Shown here: piece by piece, positions 48,923 to 58,369 of the stretch | Layout: every line of letters begins with the position of its first letter | Numbering within the stretch: position 1 is the first letter of the stretch | From: Melampsora larici-populina 98AG31 | Lineage: Eukaryota; Basidiomycota; Pucciniomycetes; Pucciniales; Melampsoraceae | Assembly (NCBI RefSeq): GCF_000204055.1 | Contig: NW_006768807.1 | Span: 91,149-155,148 of the forward strand | Reading direction: 5' to 3' | DNA length: 64,000 bases | Notes under the pieces: generated by a model | The model's input: the letters and a program-made list of their open reading frames with translations, nothing else | Told to the model about the DNA's origin: nothing | Databases searched by the model: none | Program-made: the position numbers and the translations under genes

Positions 48923-50053
48923 CTACCCAAAACTCGGATTTATCAATAAGCCTGAGCCAGAGCTAAACCCACACTTATGATCAATCTGTTCCATTTCTGC
49001 TTCGACGTGTAGCATTTTTATTATTGAAACTGTTTTCCTTCTATCATCGTCTGAATAATCTCTCAAGTATAGCTTGTAACAGTCTGAGGTCCAGCGTCCC
49101 AGGCATTTGATGTCTTCTTTCGAAACGCCCAGATTCAATCTTAGAGAAGCACCTCCTACCCGAAATGAGTGGCCTGAAATTGAATTCCAGCCGTGTGCTT
49201 TCCATATCTGTTGACATCTATTTACAACGACACTTCTGGTCAGGTTGAAGCGATTTCCTTTCTCGTCGCGATAACCAAATAGGGCCTCTTGTGGGTCTCT
49301 TATAAGTTCCAGTCGTCGTAGTACGGCTTTGACTGGGCAAAGGCGGTTCTGTTGTGCGTTTAGAAGTATGTTTTGGTGTTCGCCGTGTTGCGCTGTTTTT
49401 GCGCCTCTGACGACTAGTATGATGTTAGATAATCCATTGCGCGGTTGGGTGGCATCTTCAGCTAAAACTGATGTCGCCTTTGGCGGGAGTCCGTCTCGTT
49501 CTTCGTATGTCAACTCCGCCAATCTTGCCATTCCCCAGAATGCGCATAAGACACAGTCCAGAATAGCTTGATCTCTAGTCGATTGGTCTCGTAAGGCGTG
49601 ATCTAGTGCCAACAGGTGATATATCATGACGGCTGGTTTCAGTTGTTTCTTTGGGGTCTCTGCATCTGCTTTCCCTGATGCTCGTAACATTATTTTCACG
49701 ATTTCCTTCGACTGATGTGGGTATTTAACTTTGTGGAATAAATGCCACGCCTGTAGTCCGCTGATGTATTTCGCGATTGTCTTAGCTAGTACCGCGTCCT
49801 TTGAATCATTTACTTCGGTTCGTCCTACGCTTAAGCAAAAATCGTATATATCATCTGGTGAAGCGGGTAGCTTGAACGGTTTCTTCTTCTCTCTTTCGTA
49901 GAACTGGATGAATTTCTTCACGGCACTGTTGTAGCTATGTAGTGTATTTGGTCTCCATCCTCTTAATAGGTGTGCTTGTAGTGTCGATAACTTTTCTTGA
50001 TCGGATCCAGATAAGAACTCTTGAATATGGAGTTTCTCTTCTAAAGACTTCAT
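48923..50053 (-). CDS. Tyrosine recombinase of the DIRS-like element
   Basis: 376 residues from an ATG at 50053. The N-terminal part is a helical SAM-like DNA-binding region (RGWRPNTLHSYNSAVKKFIQFYE). The catalytic part shows box I Arg in FWGMARLAELTYEE, the HxxR motif in GHSFRVGGAS, and the nucleophilic Tyr in GRWTSDCYKLYLRDY, so R-HxxR-Y are all present. Expected to cut and rejoin the circular cDNA intermediate at the target. An in-frame extension upstream to 50072 follows an AG at 50074-50073, leaving open that the ORF is reached by splicing from the RT ORF. Ends at 48923 after a short Gly/Ser tail. Confidence 0.9.
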   Translation of the reverse strand: MKSLEEKLHIQEFLSGSDQEKLSTLQAHLLRGWRPNTLHSYNSAVKKFIQFYEREKKKPFKLPASPDDIYDFCLSVGRTEVNDSKDAVLAKTIAKYISGLQAWHLFHKVKYPHQSKEIVKIMLRASGKADAETPKKQLKPAVMIYHLLALDHALRDQSTRDQAILDCVLCAFWGMARLAELTYEERDGLPPKATSVLAEDATQPRNGLSNIILVVRGAKTAQHGEHQNILLNAQQNRLCPVKAVLRRLELIRDPQEALFGYRDEKGNRFNLTRSVVVNRCQQIWKAHGWNSISGHSFRVGGASLRLNLGVSKEDIKCLGRWTSDCYKLYLRDYSDDDRRKTVSIIKMLHVEAEMEQIDHKCGFSSGSGLLINPSFG

Positions 50054-50280
50054 CGGTTCTTGGATGGTAATGCTTTTAACAGGAGATGTTAATCGATAGG
50101 TTTCTAGGAGTTACTTCGAGACAGAACATTTCACAATTGATCTCTTTACCTCTATTTGTAGATGTTCTTATAACTTCCCACAAAACTCACTTGGGGGCTT
50201 TTGGCTCTATTCTATCGCGACTATTTCTCACGGTTAAGTCTCTCATGCTTTTTAATGTATCAATTTCATTGCTCTACATT

Positions 50281-50441
50281 TGCGGTACTCAAAGCTACAT
50301 ATGTACGCGTACATAGTTTGCGTACATAGTTTTTTTTGGCGGGGAAAAAAACAAAAGAAGTATATTCGAAGTATTTCGCCCGCCAAAAAAAAACTATGTA
50401 CGGCAACTATGTACGCGTACATAGTTGCTTTGAGTACCGTA
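50281..50441. mobile_element. 161-bp Harbinger MITE in the RT-YR spacer
   Basis: Ends TGCGGTACTCAAAGC and GCTTTGAGTACCGTA are inverted, flanked by ATT on both sides (50278-50280, 50442-50444). Subterminal sequence CGTACATAGTTTTTTTTGGCGGG is also inverted. Termini match the 7.3-kb Harbinger element at 21466-28773, which probably supplied or supplies the transposase. Confidence 0.85.
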
Positions 50442-50665
50442 ATTATGTTACCTAGCTTGACAAGTTTATATTCTCATCTTACTTCAAGGATCATACATAG
50501 TATCCGCTCTCTCTCAACGGCCTGGTGGTAGACAACCCTTCTCGATAGTTGATGACTTTGTCCTATATCTTTTTGTTTGAAGTGTTCGTCACAAGAGATG
50601 GATATTATAAGTTTCGGATCATCAGTGTCTTATCTACTGTATTTACCCGATATTTGGATATTAAC

Positions 50666-52493
50666 TTACTGTGTTATTTCCATGAACTTGGACAGGTCTT
50701 CTGGAAGGTGGAATTGTATCCTATTTCCTTCCTGATGCTCAGTTTTTATTCCCCTTGATAATTTATCTGCGTCGTTTTCGTCTGATACAACTCGTAGAGG
50801 ATTTATATCTATCTGATGTGAGATTAGTAGGTTTTGGATTATTTTCCATTCTTCGTTAACACTTCTATCTCTTGATTTCCGTTTCCTTAATGTATCTTCA
50901 CATGTTGTATTGTCTGTCCATACGTTTAGACGTTGTCCGCGTGGCCATTTCATTTCAATTAACATTAAAGTGCCTAACCTTATAGCCACTGTTTCAAGCC
51001 AAGCTATGCCTCTCTTAATAGGTGATAACGCTTCCCAACCTTCTTTTAACTTGTACTGACACCATTTTTCACCAATTAGTACAGCTATTCCGAAGGAAGT
51101 AGACGCGTCCCCTACCCAATTAATTTCGATTGGGTTCGTTACTGGGATAAGTCTGAGGTTTTTAAATGAGTCTAGTGTATCTTTCCAAAACAATAGATCT
51201 TCTTTGACGTCTTCCGGTAATTTCTGTTTTGCGAATCTATGTACCCAAGCCGCTTTCCATCTGTGTAGGCTATTCAGGTAACATTTCAGCTGGGGTAATA
51301 CGTATGACACGTGTGTCAATCTGCCTGTTATCACTTCTACTTGGTCGAATGAGAACGTTGTTCCTGATAAGAATTCTTGTACTTGTTCCTTCCTTTGAAT
51401 TAGCTTTTCTTCTGGAAGGCGTACGGTCTTCTCTATTCCATTCCATACAAAACCGATGAACTTTTGTTCGTGTGCGAAATTTGAGCACTTCGTTGTATTC
51501 GTTAATACACCTAATTCTTGTGATCGTTTCACGATGTCGTCCATATTTGTTGATGACATGAGCCTTTTCACGAAAAGGTTATCATCAACCCATCTAAACA
51601 CTGTAAATAAATCAAATTCTGCTATCATGATCTTTTTCCATGCATCTTCAGGTCTGCCAAAGGAGCCACATCCTGCAACCCCGCCAAAAGTTATCCTAGT
51701 GTCTACATAAATTTTGTTGTCTAAATCTAGTACTAATAAATAAGGCCATTGTGACATCAAAGTTGGGATCTGGCGATACGCCTTTTCCCAATCAAAGATA
51801 GCTAATAACCACTTCTCATTTGAAGACCTGAAAAATGCTGCTACGATTTTGAAATCGTCCCAAGTGGTCTCAAACTTCTTCGCGTCTACGAAAGAGTTTA
51901 CAGAAGGTAAATTCGGGTTGTTCTTCGGGAATGATAAATCGTTTATGGGTCGTAGAGAGCCATCTCCGTTTATCACAGCCCCCATGGGGCTCGTCCTAAA
52001 GAACGGGTACATCGTTGACATTTGTTCTCGAGTAAAAGGTCCAATAAGCCTTTTCGCTTTCACTTCTTTCAGTATCGATTGTCGTATTTTCTCTTCTGCC
52101 AATCGAGCTGATGAATGATTAGGTGGTGTATAAAAAGGGAGTACTTTCCCTGTTTCGTGATCCCTAATAACGTGATCCGGGATACCCTGATCGAAGCCAT
52201 GCTTAAACCCATCTAAGACGTCTTGAAACTCTGGTAGTAACCTTGCGTTATTTAATGCCTTTTCCCATGCTGGAATGTTCATTTCGCACTGGACTTTTGT
52301 TGGCCAATTTCTCGGTTTTTCGCCTTTCTTGACTATCATCGCTCTATCTTGATCATTACTCAAGGGCCTTTTCTGATTTCTTAATCTTGTTTCGTTCTTG
52401 TCAGCCAGATTCTCAATCACTCTGTCGTTTTCTCTCTTCTCTCGGTTAACATGGTCTCCTTGTCTCAATTTGTTTATGTGACAACTTGAGTTT
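50666..52493 (-). CDS. Reverse transcriptase-RNase H of the DIRS-like element
   Basis: About 609 residues open from the acceptor-like site at 52494. RT landmarks: MGAVINGDGSLRPINDLSFP, AIFDWEKAYRQIP (first Asp), TFGGVAGCGSFGRPEDAW and the active site FRWVDDNLFV. RNase H follows with INWVGDASTSFGIAVL, ETVAIRLGTLML and VWTDNTT. No ATG lies near the 5' end: the first in-frame Met is in RAMIVKK, well inside. Translation therefore probably depends on splicing from gag or on readthrough. The ORF ends ATA ACA CAG TAA at 50666, and that stop is part of a donor-like CAGTAAGT. Basic N-terminal linker (REKRENDR, NQKRPLSND) of unknown role. Confidence 0.88.
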
Positions 52494-52755
52494 CTGCATT
52501 GCGGATCAAGGGAGTGTAGAAGAAAAAGGAAAATTCATATACAGTAAGAATCAATTCAATTATAATTTGAAAGGTTTGGAAGGACGAGAAAAACATGTTT
52601 TGAAGCGTTACATGTAGCATTTGGATCAACATTGTTTTATTTCCTCTTTAAGGAGTGTATAGAAAGTGTACGATTATCACAAGAATTTTTAGAAAAACAA
52701 CATATCCACAGGAAATGTAAATGTTTGGGAGTTGGAAGAGATCAGAAATAGTCCC

Positions 52756-54512
52756 TTACCCGGAGTTACCATTCTGCGCTTGTTTAGCAGCAGCTAATGC
52801 ATCTTTCTTTGCGGCGTAGTTTGGATCAAAGTTTCGTCCGTTATAACCGCTTCTTCCTCTACCGTTATGATGACTATTTTCATGACGATTGCTAGGCCTT
52901 CTGTGATTATTACTGGTACTACCGTGAGGGTTCTGATGATAGTTTGAAGACTGATTGTCGTTTACAGGCCCATTGTTTGAATGGAAGGAATTCAAATTGT
53001 TATGATTCAGAGAGGAGTTGTTCTGGTTGTATGAATGAGAATTAATGTTGTGAGATGAAGAATTGTTCGAGGATCTTGGTAAACCAGTTGTCCAATCAAA
53101 TCCGAAACGCGCTCCACCTTTCGCGTAAGGGTTGTCTGTGAAGGATCCTTCATCTAGGCGTCTTGACTCAGCAAAACATAGCGCTGCAACGTCGTCTCTT
53201 CGTTGAGATATGTCAGGTGGTGCTGTTTTCCCGTTTTCGGAAACTCTGAAAGCGAAAGCGTTCATTCTGATCTTGATATCGTACCGGAAAGCCGTCATCC
53301 AATTGTCTCTAGCGTGATAGAACTCGACATTTGCTTGGTGAGCTTCCGCCCAAGACGCGAACAACTTGAACTTATAGACATCTCGAAGAGTGGTGACGAA
53401 GTTACGATAGTTTACATTCCACATTGAGTAGGATTGGGTCATCTCGTGTGGGTATGGGTATCCTGTGTAAGTCGTTGTGTCTTTGTTGATGTTATCGGTT
53501 TTGACTCTTTTCTCAACATGATACCCGTTGGCTAGATCTTGCCAATGTTTGTTAAAGATCGTTAGGGGGATTGGGCCTTTCAGTTCACGTAAGTTTCGGT
53601 CGAAGTACGGAGTGAAGCCGATGTCGGTGTGTGAAGTTATTGCTCCGGGAATGAAGGTTATTCCTCCTTCAGTTACCACTTCTGCATTTGATTCGGACAG
53701 TGTGCTGCTTGGATGGTCTTCTAGATCCTTAATCTTCTTATTCGATTTACATGACAACGTGGCGTGGATTTTGAAATACATCGTTGCTTCTTCAATAGAA
53801 CCTTCAGCTGCCAATGATAAGGCGTGCTTCCAGACTGAACCACTGTCGTTTAAATCCACCTCATCTACTAGGTCAATCGATTTCGACGCTTCGCATTCTA
53901 CACTTGTCGACTTCCGGGTGACTTGATCATGATCTAATATTTATTTAAAGTCGTAAGTTAGTTTAAACTTGTCATTACCGTTACATTTCTTTGTGTAAAC
54001 TCACTGTTCAATGCATTGGATGGCTTTCCGGATAGTATGGATATGTAGTCTTCACCGATGATTTCCGGTGCTTTGCCTTTCGATAGGGCTATTGACTTTG
54101 ATTGACTATCGGGTCTAGATGTTGTTACGTTCTTTCTCGGGCTCTTGGACAAGCTTGTCGTTTGTTGTGTATTGTCATCTCGTCGCTCGGACGTCTGTTC
54201 TAACTGATTCGCATTCGACTTATCTACAGATGGTGCGTCGATGCTTTGGTCTTCTGTTGTACAATCATTTTATTAGAATTGTTTCGGTTCCTTTAGTTTA
54301 TATGATTATCATCATTACATTAGGTTGAGACATACTCGCTCACCTCTTTGTGAATTATCCTGTTGTTTTAGGCCGCTAGTTAATATACTAGTTACTAGGC
54401 TACTTTCACCAGCTTCTATATTGTTTGCTGTGTTAATGGTATTGGAGTTCTCTTTGCTAATAGGAGCGTTTGCTTTCCGAGATCTCGATGAAGAGGTGGT
54501 TTTATCTGTCAT
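52756..54512 (-). CDS. Gag-like protein of the DIRS-like element, three exons
   Basis: Exons 54512-54344, 54253-54005 and 53933-52756. Introns 54343-54254 (GTGAGC...CAACAG) and 54004-53934 (GTGAGT...ATTAG) join in frame, giving about 530 residues. N-terminal third is Ser/Thr/Asn-rich and charged; the central part (GGITFIPGAITSHTDIGFTPYF, GYPYPHEMTQSYSMWN, YRNFVTTLRDVYKF) is the conserved Gag-like core of fungal YR retrotransposons. The C-terminus is an Asn/His/Ser-rich, then Gly/Arg-rich tail that could bind RNA. No zinc knuckle. The stop TAA (52758-52756) lies within a consensus donor GGGTAAGG. ATG at 54512 is the first Met of the first open exon. Confidence 0.8.
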
Positions 54513-56444
54513 TGCGTTGAAGCTTTTAGATGATTACTCTTTTATTCGGGGTAATAAAGGTGCGATGATTGTATTGGGTTACTAGGGGTTACTTCGAGGA
54601 AGTTGAACGAGGTACGTGTAATAGCGATGAAGATGCAAGATAACGTAGGAAAGAAGAGAAATAAAGGGAAGATGGATAAGGTGTTGTAAGGCGCCAAGGA
54701 AGTTTGAACAGGACGGAAGAATGAATGTTGGGACGCTAAATTATGGGTTAACTATGTTTATTGAAAATTTAAATTACAGATCTGGAGTAAAACTTGTTTG
54801 TTTCTTGTATTTTCAGTTTACTACTGATGCTGTTATAAGTCTTGGATTTTGTTTCTTTGGAGTTTTTCGATTTGTTGTTACTCTTTTATTCCGGAAAATT
54901 TGAGAAAAATTTAAAAATTGAAATTTAAGACTTGAGTCTGTCGAGACTATTGGTAGTAGTCTCAGGAGAAAAGAGGAATCAAGAAAACGGGAGCGCGCGA
55001 AGGGAAGGAAGGACAAAAGGTTGTAGGTAACCATTCCCTTCTTATAACGCTCCTTGGTAGGAATTCTCTTCAGCTGAGATTTCTGCTCGAGATTTTATGT
55101 AAACAGACGGGCTTACATAATCTTAGGAACTCTACAAGTTCCTCTTCGAGTTCTTATTTCCCTTTTGGGAAGGAACTTCGCGAATTCCTAAACTGTATTC
55201 TTGACATCCGTGAGTATGGACAAGAGCAATCTCCTTGCGTGCCTCATACGATTACGCCGCATTTTAGAGGATTTCGTCTCGTACCAAATTTTTGTAATTT
55301 GTCACGTGACCCCCTCCGTGACTGCGCAAGTAGTCATCCAACCTATTCTCCTAATCAATTTTCCGCAAAACAACCTCACTTTCTCTGGGAGCACCAGAGG
55401 ATTGCCGGAGATTGGGAATGGGATGGGATTGGGATTGGGTACTGTACAAATGAATTGACGTACAGAATATACCCAACACCCAATCCGGCAAGGCTACTGT
55501 CTTGATAATTCCAGCTAGCGCTCTAGTCTACTAGCTCAAACACATCCCAAAACGCGTCAGAAATTTTTGAAAAACTGCATTAACAACCATGTAGAGAAGT
55601 GACAAGTCGTACTGGAAGGCTGTCTTCAAGGAATCGATGAGGCCTCCTATCACTTCGAAGTCCGAGACCTTCTGCGTTGCGATTGACCAGGTCAGATGCG
55701 AGCGATAAGAACTGAGCAAGGTCCTCGATGTGAAGAGTTTGGAAAAGTGAAGGGTTTTCGGTTCGGAGGTTGTGTATAAAGGTCGTGAAAAGCATGATAA
55801 GTGATGGCAAGATTGGAGGAAGAATTAGTGATAGCAATGTTGGGATTTAGTGAAAGACACTTTCCAACCATTGCTTCGTTCTTATTTACATTGTGCGCTC
55901 AATGAGGCCTTGCATCTCATTGCCGAGATGCAAGGCCTCTACAATGCCTTGGGCTAGGCATATCACAAGTTAATCGTGCCGGTCGACAGTGGATTGCTCA
56001 GCTACGCCTGACATGCATACAGGCGATCAACTTGCGATACGTATGTATTTCATCTTTCCCTGAGCAGCATGGCTGCACCAGATGGCTCAGCTGGGCCAGG
56101 CTATGCTATCAACTGGGTCGTATATTCATCGGATTGGTTTCCATGACTGGGTCGGTCAATCATGCTGGTATCTTATTCATCGTTGATAGAGAGTAAGTTT
56201 TGATCAATACATTTCAGTATTATTTTTTTGGTGAAGAATTGGCTTATTTACAAAATGAAATCATTTGAAGAAAGAACTCATAAGACCTTCATAGGATGTT
56301 GTGATCTACTCACAGGAGAAAGTAACGATCGGTCATCATTGAAAATTGAGATAGTCATATGTTGCGCACTGCATCACTGCACTCAAAAAGCATTAAAAAG
56401 ATGAACAAAGTACAGTTTCAATTTGTTTCAATGAATGCAGGCCG
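54513..56444. other. Region between the YR element and the LINE
   Basis: Holds the probable 5' end of the YR element and the sequence before the LINE. Short inverted repeats occur at 55100-55195 (AGGAACTCTACAAGTTCCT; GAATTCGCGAAGTTCC on the other strand). ORFs here have no recognisable domains. No promoter or terminal repeat could be confirmed. Confidence 0.35.
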
Positions 56445-56632
56445 ATGGGAAGAATGTTTACGAAGAAGTCAACCTCTGGACTGAAACGTGGCAATGAGTA
56501 CAGGGTCGTACAGGCCATTCCCATTCCCGCGAATCCCAACCTCCGGCAGTCCTCCAATTCTCTGCTTTCTCTCACTTTCTCTCGATTCTTTCATCAATTC
56601 TCTCTATCTTCCCCCTCCTGTCGCGATCCCCG

Positions 56633-58369
56633 ATGGACAAAGGACCTCCGGACCCTGATATTCAGGATGTCTCGATTGCTCGGGACAATGTGTCGACCTA
56701 TGATGACGCGATGGATGCGTTGGTCGCGTCTGACCTGACGGGTGAAAGGATGATGACCACCCCCAAAACACGTCCGACGACTCCCAGGACCATCAACAAA
56801 CCTATCGATAAGGTCTCCCTCCCCTCCCAAGCCCTCATCGGTCCCGCATCAAGCACCCCAGCTCTGCTGGAAGGCTTGAGGAAACGACACCAACAAAGGG
56901 CACCGTCACCGAACCCTCTTGAAGAGACAGAGGAACTCACAGGAACCCCTCGATCGACTCGGATCACTAGGTTGTTTCCAGGAGGCTCTAGTGCCTCGAC
57001 TAAACACCTTGGAGTTTTGATCCAAAAGTTGCTCGATGTATCAAGAGCAACTTTGCTTCCCAAATCGAAACGAGCCAAAACGGTCAGCGTAGATGTTGAA
57101 TCTGCCGCCGACATCCTCGTGCTCACTGGGTTGATCCAGGAGCAAGCCAGCCGCAATGAGGCTCGACGAGTGGCATTCGATCCGCTTCGTCAGACAGCCC
57201 CCGCTCCCTCCCCCTCCTCTCTTGTTCCAGAAGCTCAATTTGAGTTCCAAAACGAAACGTGGTCAGCCAAACTGGACGCACTCACCGAACAAGTGGCCAA
57301 GCTGGCATCTGTGGTTCTACCAAGCCAGAACCAACCGCCGCAACAACAGCAGCCAGGCCAAGCAAAGAGCTCATATGCCTTGGCTGCTTCAAAACACGCA
57401 TCAGAGGGATCCCAACGCCCTAACCAACAGAGTCAGCCGAGCTTTCGTGCTCAACCAAAACAAAACGTGCGATCAAAGTCTGAAGCTTTGATCACACTCA
57501 CTCAACAAGATCCGAAAAACATATCAGGTGCAGGAAAAACAATTCCTGAGCTTATCAGAAGCCTTAACGCGGTTCTGAAAGAACAAAATATAAAAGTCAC
57601 TACGGAAAACACGTCCACCATCATGGTCAGGAATATCCACCGTCACCCGTCGAATGACCTGGTGATCTATCTGGATTCCCAAAAACAGGTCCAGGCGTTA
57701 CGTGGTCAAGTAACGTGCTGGTTACCTAAAGTTTCACCGAACCTAGCTTTGAAGCAGGAGGTGCACTCCATAATTGTACATGGCATACCTACCACGTTCA
57801 ACCCTACTCGCCCAGAAGATATTGATCTTCTCAAGATCTGCAACGGCGATCTCCTTGATAACGCCCTCTTCGTGAGGTGGTTAAAGAAAGATACGGCTGA
57901 TGACACAGCAAAGCGGCATTCCTCCTTGCTAATAGGGTTCAAGATGCTAAATGAGGCCACCCTAGCAGCACGCACAAAAGTGTGGCAAGGGAGAGGACGT
58001 CACCGAACAGAGCTCAGTGGACCTCCTCCCACCCGGTGCTTTAATTGCCAAGGTGTGGGTCACACAGCGGCAGCATGTAAAATAGCTCCTATGTGCCCGT
58101 TTTGCTCTGGAGAACATCATTCTCACAATTGTCCTGTGAAAGGTTCTTCTGCTATGAAATGCATTGCCTGTGCACGCGGCAAATTGAAAGCAGACCCAAG
58201 CTCCAACTTGCCACGCCTCTTCAAGGAAGATCACGCTGATTTTCTCCATCACCCATTTGCCCCCACATGCCCGGTGAGAATCACTAGTCAATTCCCACCT
58301 CACAATCCCAGCTCCTCGCCATATATCAAAGTGGTAGCCCAAGCTAATTCATCTCAAACTCAATGTTAG
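56633..58369 (+). CDS. LINE ORF1, Gag-like RNA-binding protein
   Basis: 578 residues from an ATG at 56633. N-terminal half is Pro/Ser/Thr-rich and low complexity (RAPSPNPLEETEELTG; QNQPPQQQQPGQAK). The middle has a likely RNA-binding fold (SEALITLTQQDPKN, NTSTIMVRNIHRHPSND, VHSIIVHGIPTTFN). At the C-terminus are two CX2CX4HX4C knuckles (CFNCQGVGHTAAAC and CPFCSGEHHSHNC) followed by CIACARGK. It is expected to package LINE RNA. Stop TAG overlaps the ORF2 start (ATGTTAG). Confidence 0.88.
   Translation: MDKGPPDPDIQDVSIARDNVSTYDDAMDALVASDLTGERMMTTPKTRPTTPRTINKPIDKVSLPSQALIGPASSTPALLEGLRKRHQQRAPSPNPLEETEELTGTPRSTRITRLFPGGSSASTKHLGVLIQKLLDVSRATLLPKSKRAKTVSVDVESAADILVLTGLIQEQASRNEARRVAFDPLRQTAPAPSPSSLVPEAQFEFQNETWSAKLDALTEQVAKLASVVLPSQNQPPQQQQPGQAKSSYALAASKHASEGSQRPNQQSQPSFRAQPKQNVRSKSEALITLTQQDPKNISGAGKTIPELIRSLNAVLKEQNIKVTTENTSTIMVRNIHRHPSNDLVIYLDSQKQVQALRGQVTCWLPKVSPNLALKQEVHSIIVHGIPTTFNPTRPEDIDLLKICNGDLLDNALFVRWLKKDTADDTAKRHSSLLIGFKMLNEATLAARTKVWQGRGRHRTELSGPPPTRCFNCQGVGHTAAACKIAPMCPFCSGEHHSHNCPVKGSSAMKCIACARGKLKADPSSNLPRLFKEDHADFLHHPFAPTCPVRITSQFPPHNPSSSPYIKVVAQANSSQTQC

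Larger units (their letters stand above)
48923..54512 (-). mobile_element. DIRS-like tyrosine-recombinase retrotransposon (coding span)
   Basis: Three minus-strand coding units in the order gag, RT-RNase H, tyrosine recombinase, with no protease or DDE integrase. That order defines YR retrotransposons, which integrate through a circular DNA intermediate by recombinase rather than integrase. All three ORFs are open with intact-looking active sites, making this the best-preserved autonomous-type element in the window. I could not identify the split or inverted terminal repeats in 48.1-48.9 kb or 54.5-55.2 kb, so DIRS versus Ngaro type is undecided and the true ends are unknown. Confidence 0.85.

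Noticed and set aside
54513..55200. Terminal repeats of the YR retrotransposon
   Set aside because: Compared with 48.1-48.9 kb only short matches such as ACTCTACAAGT turned up, too short to call split direct or inverted repeats.
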